Positions 1 through 6,230 are shown, numbered from the stretch's first letter. The stretch: DNA of 10,564 bases from Acidobacteriota bacterium (GCA_003224635.1 QHZK01000217.1:1-10564), one strand, 5' to 3'. Made by a program: numbers and translations. Notes: a model not told the origin generated them from the letters alone.

Positions 1-840
1 GTCCTCGTCCATCAGGAACTCCACCGTGCCGGCGTTGGTGTAACCGACCTTCTGCATAGCGTCAACGACCAGATGGCCCATGCGCTGGCGCAGGGGGGCG
101 TCGATCTGGGTGGAGGGCGACTCTTCGACAAGTTTCTGGTGGCGGCGCTGGATGGTACATTCCCGCTCGCCCAGATGGACCACTTTCCCATGCTGGTCCG
201 CCAGCACCTGGAACTCGATATGACGCGGCGACGGAATTAACTTCTCGAGATACACCTCCGGGGAGCCGAAGGCCGCCTTCGCCTCATTCCGGGCCGCTTC
301 GAGCGCCTGGGACAATTCGGCGGCGGATTCGACGGCCCGCATACCTCGCCCGCCTCCGCCCGCCGCAGCCTTCACCATGACGGGATAGCCGATTTTTCTG
401 GCCGCTTGAACGGCCTCTGCTTCGGATTCGACCACCCCGGAACCGGGAAGCACCGGCAGTCCGAGGCTGGCCATGGTTTCCCGAGCCTTGTTCTTGTCGC
501 CCATCAACTGCATTACGTCGGGACGAGGACCGATAAAAGTGATCTTGCAGGTTTCGCAGACCTCGGCGAAGTTGGCGTTTTCCGAGAGGAAGCCGTAGCC
601 AGGGTGGATGGCGTCGGCGTCGGTGATCTCCGCCGCCGAGATGATGCTCGCCACGTTCAGGTAGCTATCCGCGCTTCGCGGCGGCCCGATGCAGACCGCC
701 TCATCCGCAAACCGCACGTGCAGGGCGTCGCGGTCCGCTTCAGAATACACCGCCACCGTCCGAACGCCCAGTTCCTTGCAGGCGCAAATGATCCTCAGCG
801 CGATTTCGCCTCGATTGGCAATCAGGATCTTCTGGAACAT
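1..840 (-). CDS. accC: Biotin carboxylase subunit of acetyl-CoA carboxylase (partial, C-terminus beyond left edge)
   Basis: It carboxylates the biotin on AccB using ATP and bicarbonate, the first half-reaction of cytoplasmic acetyl-CoA carboxylase. The visible 280 residues begin MFQKILIANRGEIA, the canonical N-terminus, so the ATG at 840 is secure although no clear Shine-Dalgarno precedes it. Landmarks by residue: K116 in GDKNKA; K157 followed by the glycine-rich ATP loop GGGGRGM (161-167); H207 and E209 in RHIEFQ; ERECTIQRRHQKLVEE (225-240) with K236; and E274 in the TVEF motif. This covers the N-terminal fold and most of the ATP-grasp region. Family members are about 450 residues, so roughly 170 residues lie outside the window. 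It follows accB after 142 bp, a gap filled by an inverted repeat. No lesions are seen. Propionyl- or pyruvate-carboxylase relatives share these motifs, but the adjacent accB favours AccC. Confidence 0.96.
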   Translation of the reverse strand, partial: MFQKILIANRGEIALRIICACKELGVRTVAVYSEADRDALHVRFADEAVCIGPPRSADSYLNVASIISAAEITDADAIHPGYGFLSENANFAEVCETCKITFIGPRPDVMQLMGDKNKARETMASLGLPVLPGSGVVESEAEAVQAARKIGYPVMVKAAAGGGGRGMRAVESAAELSQALEAARNEAKAAFGSPEVYLEKLIPSPRHIEFQVLADQHGKVVHLGERECTIQRRHQKLVEESPSTQIDAPLRQRMGHLVVDAMQKVGYTNAGTVEFLMDED

Positions 841-867
841 CGGAGTTCAGTTACTGTGTCATTCGCC

Positions 868-957
868 TGTCATTCTGAGCGAAGCGAAGAATCTCGGCAT
901 TTTTGGATTCAAGCAAATACCGAGATTCTTCGTCGCCTGCGGCTCCTCAGAATGACA
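868..957. repeat. Large imperfect inverted repeat (REP-like element) between accB and accC
   Basis: The outer arms TGTCATTCTGAG (868-879) and CTCAGAATGACA (946-957) are perfect complements. The inner arms CGAAGAATCTCGG (885-897) and CCGAGATTCTTCG (920-932) are also perfect. Between them are asymmetric spacers of 5 nt (880-884) and 13 nt (933-945), and the apical loop is about 22 nt. As RNA this is a long hairpin of about 25 bp with one internal bulge. It sits in the accB-accC gap and probably lies within their shared transcript. There is no U-tract after either arm, so it is not a typical intrinsic terminator. The motif resembles dispersed palindromic elements I recall from Acidobacteriota and other environmental genomes. 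That recollection is unverified here. Confidence 0.85.
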
Positions 958-982
958 GTGTCCCGGACTTTTTCTACTGGAG

Positions 983-1546
983 CTATTTGTGCTCTGACGG
1001 CTTGACGGCGAACAAGGGCTGCCCGTATTCCACGGGTTGCCCGTTTTCGACGAAAACTCGAACGATCTCTCCTGCTGCTTCGGACTCAATCTCGTTCATT
1101 AACTTCATGGCCTCGATGATGCACAGGACGCGCCCGGCTTCGATCACGTCACCCACATTAACGAACGGAGGCGCGCTCGGATTGGGCCCACTGTAAAACG
1201 TGCCCACAATGGGCGATTTGATGATGTGCAGCGCTTCCGTCGGCTCGCTCGGCGCTGCCTCAGCGGCCACCGCGGCCGCAGCGGGCTCAGCCAGGCCGCC
1301 GGGGGCGGAGGCCGAAGTCGCGGGGGGCGAAGCCGCAGGAGAAGGAGGAGTTGCTGGAGAGTGCGCGGGTGCCGGAGCCCGCGACCCCGCGGGCGCGCCG
1401 CGTCTGATGTGGACCCTCAAGCCGTCTTTTTCCATCTCAAACTCTTCGATCTGCCTCTCGGTCAGCAGGTCGATGAGTTTTTCGATGTCTTTGAGGTTCC
1501 AGGGTTGATCCGGGCCGCTACCTCCCCTCGGATTCTTGGCAGGCAT
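983..1546 (-). CDS. accB: Biotin carboxyl carrier protein of acetyl-CoA carboxylase
   Basis: This protein carries the biotin that AccC carboxylates and that the carboxyltransferase uses to make malonyl-CoA. It has 187 residues, slightly longer than the roughly 155 of E. coli. The N-terminal part (about 17-48) is the usual charged helix and strand (DIEKLIDLLTERQIEEFEMEKDG is typical, shown in part). Residues 51-103 form a long Ala/Pro-rich flexible linker. The biotinyl-lipoyl domain runs from about 108 to 183, beginning IIKSPIVGTFY, with the biotin acceptor K148 in EAMKLMNEI. The ATG at 1546 is preceded by GGAG about 10 bp upstream. The gene follows the M24 peptidase by 66 bp and precedes accC. 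The linker DNA is very GC-rich and produces several spurious ORFs in other frames. Confidence 0.96.
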   Translation of the reverse strand: MPAKNPRGGSGPDQPWNLKDIEKLIDLLTERQIEEFEMEKDGLRVHIRRGAPAGSRAPAPAHSPATPPSPAASPPATSASAPGGLAEPAAAAVAAEAAPSEPTEALHIIKSPIVGTFYSGPNPSAPPFVNVGDVIEAGRVLCIIEAMKLMNEIESEAAGEIVRVFVENGQPVEYGQPLFAVKPSEHK

Positions 1547-1612
1547 GACGTTCGTCTCCGCCGGAGCGACCGCTGACCGGTTGCCTCAGAAAACAGCGTC
1601 TCTCCCCGGCTC

Positions 1613-2707
1613 CTATGAAATACACCAGAGGTCTTTGGGCGCCGGCGTGAGTATCTCGGGGCCGTTGGTTCCTACCAGCAGCGTGTCTTCGATACGGATC
1701 CCCCCGAAGCCCTCGAGGTAAATCCCCGGCTCGGCTGTCACCACGCAGCCCGACTTGAGCCGCGTTTTTTCGCGACGCCCCAGGCGAGGCGCCTCGTGGA
1801 CCTCCAGCCCCACGCCGTGCCCCGTACTATGCGTAAAGTATTGTGCGACCCCGCGACGCTCGAGCGCCCTGCGCGCCGCCGCGTCCACGTCGAGCGCCCG
1901 GACGCCGTCCGCCAGCGCCTCGATCGCGCATTGCTGACTTTCCAGTACGGCGCGGTAGAGACTCTTCACGCGGCGGCTTGGCTCTCCGATGTAGAGGGTC
2001 CGTGTCATGTCCGCCGCATAACCCGCGAGTATAGCACCAACGTCCAGGATAACCAATTCGTCTCGCGCCAAAGGCTTGGCCGACGCGCGGGCGTGAGGCA
2101 GCGCGGCGCGCTGGCCCGACGCCACGATGGTCTCGAAAGCCGCTCCTTCCGCCCCCTTGAGCTTCATGCGGTATTCGATCTCCGCCGCGAGCTCGGACTC
2201 TCGCATGCCGGGCCTGATCTCGCGCAGGACTTCATCGAGTACCGTCGCGGTGAGGCGGCCCGCCTTGCGGATGCAGTCGATCTCGCCCAGGTCCTTGACC
2301 GTGCGCAGTTCCTCGATCAGCCCGCCCGCTGGCTTGAAGCGCAATCTCCCGCCGCTCTCGTCCTTAAGTTCTCGAAGCTCGCGGCAGGCAAGGTGCGAGT
2401 CCTCGTAGCCCACGCGGGTCGGCCGCTTCCTCTCGAGCCAGCGGGCGACGGCCTTGAACAGCCGTCCTCGCTCTTCCCGGACCTCCACGCCTCGGGCGGA
2501 CTCCCTCGCCTGCAAGGTATACCTCGGGTCTACCCACAGAATAGGGTCCGGCGGCCCCAGCGCGGCCACGCCGGCGCTGCCCCGGAAGTTCGTGAGGTAG
2601 AAAATATTCGTCGGCTTGGTCACGACCAGGACGGGAAGGTGCCGCTGGTCGAGGAGCGATAAGAGGCGCGCCTGCCGGGTTTCGAAAGCGGTCAAATCTG
2701 TATGCAT
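1613..2707 (-). CDS. M24 family metallopeptidase, Xaa-Pro aminopeptidase/dipeptidase type
   Basis: A cytoplasmic peptidase expected to cleave peptide bonds next to proline, using a two-metal centre. It has 364 residues from the chosen ATG, usual for the PepQ/short PepP class. The N-terminal creatinase-like domain spans about 5-135 (NIFYLTNFRGSAG at 34-46). The pita-bread catalytic domain spans about 143-355. All five metal ligands are visible: D222 (ILDVG), D233 (AADMTRT), H297 in THSTGHGVG, E326 in TAEPGIY and E340 in GIRIED. H205 in LPHA is also present. The ORF extends upstream to 2746, but that would overlap the previous gene by 34 bp. The ATG at 2707 lies 5 bp after the upstream stop with a weak TAGGT site, and MHTDLTAFETRQ fits the family start. 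It lies upstream of accB in a probable operon. Substrate class (aminopeptidase or dipeptidase) cannot be decided, so no symbol is given. Confidence 0.9.
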   Translation of the reverse strand: MHTDLTAFETRQARLLSLLDQRHLPVLVVTKPTNIFYLTNFRGSAGVAALGPPDPILWVDPRYTLQARESARGVEVREERGRLFKAVARWLERKRPTRVGYEDSHLACRELRELKDESGGRLRFKPAGGLIEELRTVKDLGEIDCIRKAGRLTATVLDEVLREIRPGMRESELAAEIEYRMKLKGAEGAAFETIVASGQRAALPHARASAKPLARDELVILDVGAILAGYAADMTRTLYIGEPSRRVKSLYRAVLESQQCAIEALADGVRALDVDAAARRALERRGVAQYFTHSTGHGVGLEVHEAPRLGRREKTRLKSGCVVTAEPGIYLEGFGGIRIEDTLLVGTNGPEILTPAPKDLWCIS

Positions 2708-2712
2708 CAGAC

Positions 2713-3366
2713 CTACGGCTGGGGACCGGCAGCGAGGGCCAACCACGCGACCAGGGCGGCATACTTCTGGTCCTGAGTCCAGGGAGGGCCGATGGCGCGC
2801 CCGAGCTCAGCGACCCGGCGTTCGAGCTCGCCGGCAGGGATCGAAAGTTCTGCCGCGCCGCGCGCCAAGAGCTCGCGCTCGCGCACTCCCGTCACAGGCA
2901 GGTCGTGATGCTCGCCTGCGCGGACGAGTACGTTTCGGAAAAGCTCGCCCTCGGCGGTGTGGATCAGCGCGTGTGAGGCGAGCGTGGCCGCGAGCGTGGT
3001 CGCGGGCCGGCCCGAGGCGAGGACAATGCCGCAGCCGATCACGTCGTGGCCGCTGGCCCGCAGGTCGTCGATGACCGCGCGCAGGCCTTGCCGGGCCAGG
3101 CGCTGAGCGTCGTCAGTCGCGCGCCGCACTACTTCCTCGGCCTTTTTCAGGTCCAGGCCTTCAGTGGCATGATACGGCTGCTTCGACGCCGGGATAGCGG
3201 GGTCCGCGAGCTCGATGCGGCGCCGGTCGACGACCCGCGGCGAGCGCGGCGGCCCGGCAATTGCCACCACGGCCGCCCATCCGGAGTGCGCCCGGAAGCC
3301 CAGCGCGGCGCGCGTCCTGGTGGTGGTTTCGACGGCTCCTCCCTCGCGCGCTTCGCGCCTCTTCAC
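2713..3366 (-). CDS. Conserved-looking hypothetical protein between lpxC and the M24 peptidase
   Basis: I do not recognise a named family. From the chosen start it is a soluble protein of 217 residues with no signal peptide or membrane segment. Visible stretches are ALGFRAHSGWAAVVAIAG near the N-terminus, RIELADP followed by KQPYHATE, a helical charged segment (LDLKKAEEVVRRATDDAQRL in part), a glycine-rich strand-like stretch (DVIGCGIVLASGRPA), and a C-terminal helix around KYAALVAWLALAAG. The alternation suggests a compact alpha/beta fold. The frame stays open back to a GTG at 3465, but that would run through a strong set of stems. I chose the GTG at 3366, which has AGAGG 8 bp upstream. The 5-bp gap to the peptidase implies co-transcription and translational coupling. 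An enzyme or nucleotide-binding role would be guesswork. Confidence 0.75.
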   Translation of the reverse strand: MKRREAREGGAVETTTRTRAALGFRAHSGWAAVVAIAGPPRSPRVVDRRRIELADPAIPASKQPYHATEGLDLKKAEEVVRRATDDAQRLARQGLRAVIDDLRASGHDVIGCGIVLASGRPATTLAATLASHALIHTAEGELFRNVLVRAGEHHDLPVTGVRERELLARGAAELSIPAGELERRVAELGRAIGPPWTQDQKYAALVAWLALAAGPQP

Positions 3367-3382
3367 GTCCGTGTCCTCTTCA

Positions 3383-3472
3383 AGGTAGCGCAGACTTTCA
3401 GTTCTCAGAAAGTCTGCGGCTTTTCGGCGATTCCCAAAGCAAGAACCGCAGAGTTTGAACTGCACGCTACCT
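3383..3472 (-). promoter_or_regulatory. Predicted structured RNA (cloverleaf-like leader) between lpxC and the hypothetical gene
   Basis: Four nested or adjacent stems can be drawn. The closing stem is AGGTAG (3383-3388) with CTACCT (3467-3472). Inside it are an 11-bp perfect hairpin, CGCAGACTTTC (3389-3399) with GAAAGTCTGCG (3408-3418) and an 8-nt loop; GCTTT (3419-3423) with AAAGC (3436-3440); and GCAG (3448-3451) with CTGC (3460-3463). On the minus-strand transcript this would be a multi-branched leader just upstream of the GTG at 3366. There is no T-tract on the minus strand, so it is not an ordinary terminator. The 11-bp hairpin is solid; the full junction is inference from hand pairing. 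It is not a tRNA: the T arm and a proper anticodon loop are missing. Confidence 0.4.
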
Positions 3473-3501
3473 GGTTCGATGGCCGCTGCAGCTTCGGGGG
3501 A

Positions 3502-4461
3502 TCAGGAAAGGCGGACCGCTTCGAGCTGAGCAGGCTGGGCGGCGGGCAAGCGGGGCTCAATTCCTCTCGGAGTCACCAGCGTCCAGGCGCTCTTCTGGCG
3601 CAGAAGCTGCTGCACCAGCGCTGCATGCATGGCGTGGCCGGCCCGCTCGGCGACGATGCGGCCAATCAGGGGATAGCCAAACATCACCAGGTCCCCGATC
3701 AGGTCCAGGATCTTGTGGCGGCAGAACTCGTCCGGGAACCTCAGTCCTTCCGGGTTCATCACCCCGTCCTCGCCCAGCACCACGGCGTTCTGGAGCGAGC
3801 CGCCGCGCACCAGGCCGTTTCGCCGAAGCTTCTCCACTTCCTGGATGAATCCGAACGTCCGCGCGGGAGCGATCTGTGTTTCGTAGTCTGTAGCGCGTAC
3901 CTTCAGGTTCCGGGCTCCGTTTCCCCCGGGGTTGTATTCGCTGGGGTCGTATGTGAAAGACTGTTCCCCGATCAGAGGATGGGGAAAGCCAATCTGGTAG
4001 GTCACGCTCAGCCTGTCGGACGGATACACCGCCATGCGCTTCGCGCCGTTGATCACCTCGACTGGCTTCACCACCTTGGCGTAAGTCCGCCAGGCGCGCT
4101 GCCGGCGCAAGCCGGCCCCCTGGATGAGCCGGAAGAAGGGCAGGGCGCTCCCGTCCATAATAGGAACCTCGAGGTTGTCGATTTCGACGTAGACGTTATC
4201 CACCCCGGAGGCGGCGAGCGCGGAGAGCAGGTGCTCGGTGGTCGAGATCAAAACGCCTTTCTTCATCAGGCTAGTAGCGTAGCTTACGCGAGCTACGTTC
4301 CGGGCCAGCGCTTCGATCTCGAATCCCTCGAGGTCCGTCCGTTTGAAAACAATGCCCGTATTGGCCGGGGCGGGGCAGAGCCGTAGGGTGACAGGGACGC
4401 CCGTGTGCAGGCCAATCCCCGAAAGGCTTACCGGCGATGCTAAGGTGCTTTGATGACCCAC
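3502..4461 (-). CDS. lpxC: UDP-3-O-acyl-N-acetylglucosamine deacetylase
   Basis: A zinc-dependent cytoplasmic deacetylase that performs the first committed step of lipid A synthesis, removing acetate from UDP-3-O-acyl-GlcNAc. It has 319 residues, about the family norm of 300. The N-terminal domain begins TLASPVSLSGIGLHTG (6-21), with the TTEHLLSAL motif at 74-82: catalytic E76 and zinc ligand H77. The second domain contains FPDEFCRHKILDLIGDL (242-258), with zinc ligands H249 and D253, and AGHAMHAAL (274-282), with catalytic H276. All key residues are intact. The start is a GTG at 4461, immediately preceded by a strong purine-rich site (GGGAGGGGG). Residues after about 300 form a Pro/Ala-rich tail. 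It heads the minus-strand cluster. No convincing promoter is seen in the 219 bp upstream. Confidence 0.96.
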   Translation of the reverse strand: MGHQSTLASPVSLSGIGLHTGVPVTLRLCPAPANTGIVFKRTDLEGFEIEALARNVARVSYATSLMKKGVLISTTEHLLSALAASGVDNVYVEIDNLEVPIMDGSALPFFRLIQGAGLRRQRAWRTYAKVVKPVEVINGAKRMAVYPSDRLSVTYQIGFPHPLIGEQSFTYDPSEYNPGGNGARNLKVRATDYETQIAPARTFGFIQEVEKLRRNGLVRGGSLQNAVVLGEDGVMNPEGLRFPDEFCRHKILDLIGDLVMFGYPLIGRIVAERAGHAMHAALVQQLLRQKSAWTLVTPRGIEPRLPAAQPAQLEAVRLS

Positions 4462-4680
4462 CGGTCCCCCTCCCTAGACGCCTTAGCTTTAGCACCCAGC
4501 CTTCCACATTCGAGGGCAGATTTCAAGTGGCGTGTTTGCAGTCGGATACATCTGCTTTCGGGTCGCTCGCCGGAACCCGGAGTGTGGCAAAAACACAACA
4601 GAGGTGATGTGTATTTGCAGCTTGGGAGTGTGTCGAGCTTGCTCAGGTTCGGGTGGTTGGTTCAGTGTCCGGCCTACCGA
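4462..4680. other. Intergenic region upstream of lpxC
   Basis: No credible coding frame is seen on either strand; short plus-strand frames here have no protein-like character. The region should contain the lpxC promoter, but I find no well-spaced -35/-10 pair on the minus strand. Its right end holds part of a 14-bp hairpin (4648-4689). Together with the pseudogene to its right it forms a stretch of more than 500 bp without an intact gene. Confidence 0.5.
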
Positions 4681-4689
4681 CTACCCGAA
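4648..4689 (+). other. 14-bp stem with G-U wobble pairs (plus-strand orientation)
   Basis: TTCGGGTGGTTGGT (4648-4661) pairs fully with ACCGACTACCCGAA (4676-4689) over a 14-nt loop. Two of the 14 pairs are G-U if the plus strand is transcribed, and A-C mismatches if the minus strand is. The asymmetry favours a plus-strand RNA, although no plus-strand gene precedes it. The right arm coincides with the end of the decayed reading frame on the minus strand. No U-tract follows, so a terminator is not well supported. Confidence 0.4.
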
Positions 4690-4998
4690 AGACCTTTTAG
4701 AAGAAAACACCCCCAGTACTGAGATCGGGTCCAAGCGCTTCGAGGTCAAATCCAGCACACCCAAAACGTGTCTTATCCTCGACCAGCCGACGTTCTCCCC
4801 GCGAAATGAGACACCGGCGATGACGTAAATTTGCCCACCGTCATCTGAGATTGCAAGCTAATCGCTTATCCAGGAATCGTTAAACTCCTCGGGCAGAATC
4901 GGTTCGCCGTTCTTGACGCAATGCTGAACAACTCCACTCCTAATGTCAAGAACCCTGAGTTCTTGCCAGTCACCAGAAACATAACTCTCGGCTTTTCG
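4681..4998 (-). pseudogene. Decayed propeller-like coding remnant with in-frame amber codons
   Basis: In the frame that continues directly past the Clp N-domain gene's TAG, the minus strand reads RKAESYVSGDWQELRVLDIR, then about 26 more residues to a TAG at 4858-4860. It continues LAISDDGGQIYVIAGVSFRG and on to VLGVLDLTSKRLDPISVLGVF before another TAG at 4681. The composition and the LAISDDGGQIYVI motif look like blades of a beta-propeller (YVTN/WD40-type) protein. No start codon with a ribosome site opens it, and its N-terminus would lie inside the neighbouring gene. I therefore read it as a 5'-truncated remnant carrying a nonsense mutation. The run of five G near the end may hide a frameshift: one more G would give GGVFF followed immediately by TAA. 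Family assignment is from pattern only. Confidence 0.55.
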
Positions 4999-5727
4999 CT
5001 ATGTCATCACATTAAAGCCAAGCAGAGGCTGCTTCAGAGAAGTGACCGGGCTTTCATACGATGTCGTCTCGTCAGGACTGCCAATCTGCGTATACTTGGC
5101 AGCATCTTTGTGCTTCAAATAAAGGCGTGTGGGACGCCAATTGCTAATGTCGCCGAGGCCTTGGAGTTCAAGAATCATCGTCTCGCTCGGTGGGTTAAAG
5201 AGAAGCCGGCGCGGGGCATAACCCTCCGGTATCCCGAGTTCAGCTCGGGTCACATCCTTTGGAAGAAAGCGACGCTGGCCCGTCCTGGCCACCAGCGAGG
5301 GATCTTTCCTTAAACTGGCGATTCGCTCTCGGAGCGTGAGGAGCGAAACACCTTTGCTCGTGAGCAACCGAGCCGCGTAGCACTTGCTTTCCTCGAGCAC
5401 GGCCAGGAGAAGATGTTCGTTGCCAATGTGCTTGTCGTGAAGATCGTCAGCCTCCGCTGCACTCAGCTTGAGGATGCTCTTGGCTTCGTCACTCAGAGGC
5501 GCGTCAGCATCGGAGGGCATCTCCTGCCCACAAGACCGCTCCTGTTTAATTTGGAAAACCATCTGCTCAAGAGACGCAGGTCGCAAGAGGTATGTGGCTA
5601 AATCTTCATCGGCCATAATACCCGATAACAAATGCTCAGAACTAATTTGACTTGATCCAAACGAACTCGCCCATTGCTTGGCAAAAAGGATGGTGCGTCG
5701 GGCACTCTCGGTATAACGCTCAAACAT
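4999..5727 (-). CDS. Stand-alone Clp N-domain protein with an unrecognised C-terminal domain
   Basis: It has 242 residues from the chosen ATG. Residues about 1-140 hold two Clp N repeats: MFERYTESARRTILFAKQWA with SSEHLLSGI, then LSDEAKSILKLSAAEADDLH with GNEHLLLAVLEE. This is the start and layout of ClpC/ClpA N-domains, which bind substrates or adaptors of Clp ATPases. There is no AAA+ module: no Walker A or B motif follows. Residues about 145-242 (LPKDVTRAELGIPEGYAPRR through KQPLLGFNVMT) are unfamiliar to me and partly strand-rich. The ORF runs upstream to 5772, but MFERYTE is the family start, so the ATG at 5727 is chosen. There is no Shine-Dalgarno; a -10-like box sits 6 bp upstream. Possible roles are a Clp adaptor or decoy, or a stress-linked regulator; this is inference. 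Confidence 0.8.
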   Translation of the reverse strand: MFERYTESARRTILFAKQWASSFGSSQISSEHLLSGIMADEDLATYLLRPASLEQMVFQIKQERSCGQEMPSDADAPLSDEAKSILKLSAAEADDLHDKHIGNEHLLLAVLEESKCYAARLLTSKGVSLLTLRERIASLRKDPSLVARTGQRRFLPKDVTRAELGIPEGYAPRRLLFNPPSETMILELQGLGDISNWRPTRLYLKHKDAAKYTQIGSPDETTSYESPVTSLKQPLLGFNVMT

Positions 5728-5733
5728 GCGGCA

Positions 5734-5764
5734 ATTGTAGCGGATAAGCGTGAGGTTTCGGCAA
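5734..5764 (-). promoter_or_regulatory. Possible promoter for a leaderless Clp N-domain transcript
   Basis: On the minus strand TTGCCG (5764-5759) and TACAAT (5739-5734) are separated by 19 bp, wider than the optimal 17. The -10-like box ends only 6 bp before the ATG at 5727, so transcription would begin at or next to the start codon. Together with the lack of a Shine-Dalgarno this fits a leaderless mRNA. A chance match is possible. Confidence 0.3.
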
Positions 5765-5836
5765 GGCTGCATGACTCGACCTGAATGATCTTGGTAACGT
5801 CAGTCTGCGCCCAACCAGGGCAAGGAGAACAGACTG

Positions 5837-6025
5837 ATGTCGCCCTTAAACACTCCCGTTGTTCCCGTCAAGATGGAGCAAGCACGCCAGCAGTTGGAGC
5901 GCTGGCGGACTACCCGCGCGCATCGCTCACCGATTCCGGAACCGCTCTGGGCCCTAGCGGTGCAGGAGCTTCTGACGTTGCTCCGACACTGCACGATACG
6001 CGCGCGTGGGTCGCGAGCACCGTGA
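5837..6025 (+). pseudogene. Short ORF, probably the truncated 5' part of a mobile-element-associated gene
   Basis: A 62-residue frame beginning MSPLNTPVVPVKMEQARQQ, then LERWRTTRAHRSPIPEPLWALAV. AAGGAG lies 9 bp before the ATG, so it was probably once a real gene. The part from MEQARQQ to WALAV resembles the N-termini of short proteins that I recall near transposases in Acidobacteriota. In those, the segment is followed by a helix-turn-helix-like stretch. Here the similarity stops after ALAV, and the remaining residues (LTLLRHCTIRARGSRAP) look like read-through into foreign sequence. The break adjoins the transposase remnant on the opposite strand, consistent with a junction of two decayed elements. 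It might still be expressed as a short peptide. Confidence 0.4.
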
Positions 6026-6230
6026 AGCGTTCGTTCCACCGCGGCAAATAATTCCCCCTCCAGGTAAGCGTTGGCGGCGCCCGACGTGGAGGCGCTCGCC
6101 GCAACCCCTTCACCGGCCGGTCCTGGGCGGTGCCGAAAAACCGTTCGGTGCGACCCTTGGCCTGCGGAATAAGTTCTTCCGACTCGCAGCGCACCTCTCT
6201 GGCGGTTTCTGGCCTCGCTCATGTGCAGAT
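6018..6230 (-). pseudogene. Frameshifted transposase remnant (integrase-core C-terminal part, ISNCY/IS481-like)
   Basis: The minus strand encodes ELIPQAKGRTERFFGTAQDR followed by PVKGLR. In the adjacent frame it continues STSGAANAYLEGE, and back in the first frame LPRWNERFTV. Joined, these match the order seen in DDE integrase-core transposases of the ISNCY/IS1202 type (SPQAKGR, ER..GT.QDRLVK, then AN.YLE.EFLP..N). At least two frameshifts are needed, near 6085 and near 6054, and probably a third near 6190 joining NRQRGALR to ELIPQAKGR. Only about 70 residues remain of a protein normally over 400. The first catalytic acidic residues are absent. No clear terminal inverted repeats or target duplication could be paired. 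Family naming is from motif memory. Confidence 0.55.

Noticed and set aside
868..957. Intrinsic terminator between accB and accC
   Set aside because: No U-tract follows the hairpin on the minus strand, and the stem has a large asymmetric internal loop.
1796..2662. Plus-strand frame of 288 codons across the M24 peptidase gene
   Set aside because: Antisense shadow of a gene with all five metal ligands intact; no independent motifs or ribosome site.
3383..3472. tRNA gene, because the stems look like a cloverleaf
   Set aside because: The closing stem is only 6 bp, the arm in the anticodon position has a 12-nt loop, and there is no T arm. The last arm is an 11-bp hairpin.
3046..4386. Long plus-strand open frame of 446 codons opposite lpxC and the hypothetical gene
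   Set aside because: It is antisense to lpxC, whose motifs are complete. Its product is low in recognisable motifs and rich in His/Arg/Gly/Pro, as expected for an antisense frame in GC-rich DNA.
4681..5001. Reassignment of TAG as a sense codon in this organism
   Set aside because: The Clp N-domain, hypothetical and M24 genes all end sensibly at TAG, and the gene after the hypothetical starts 5 bp beyond one such TAG. A local pseudogene explains the pattern.
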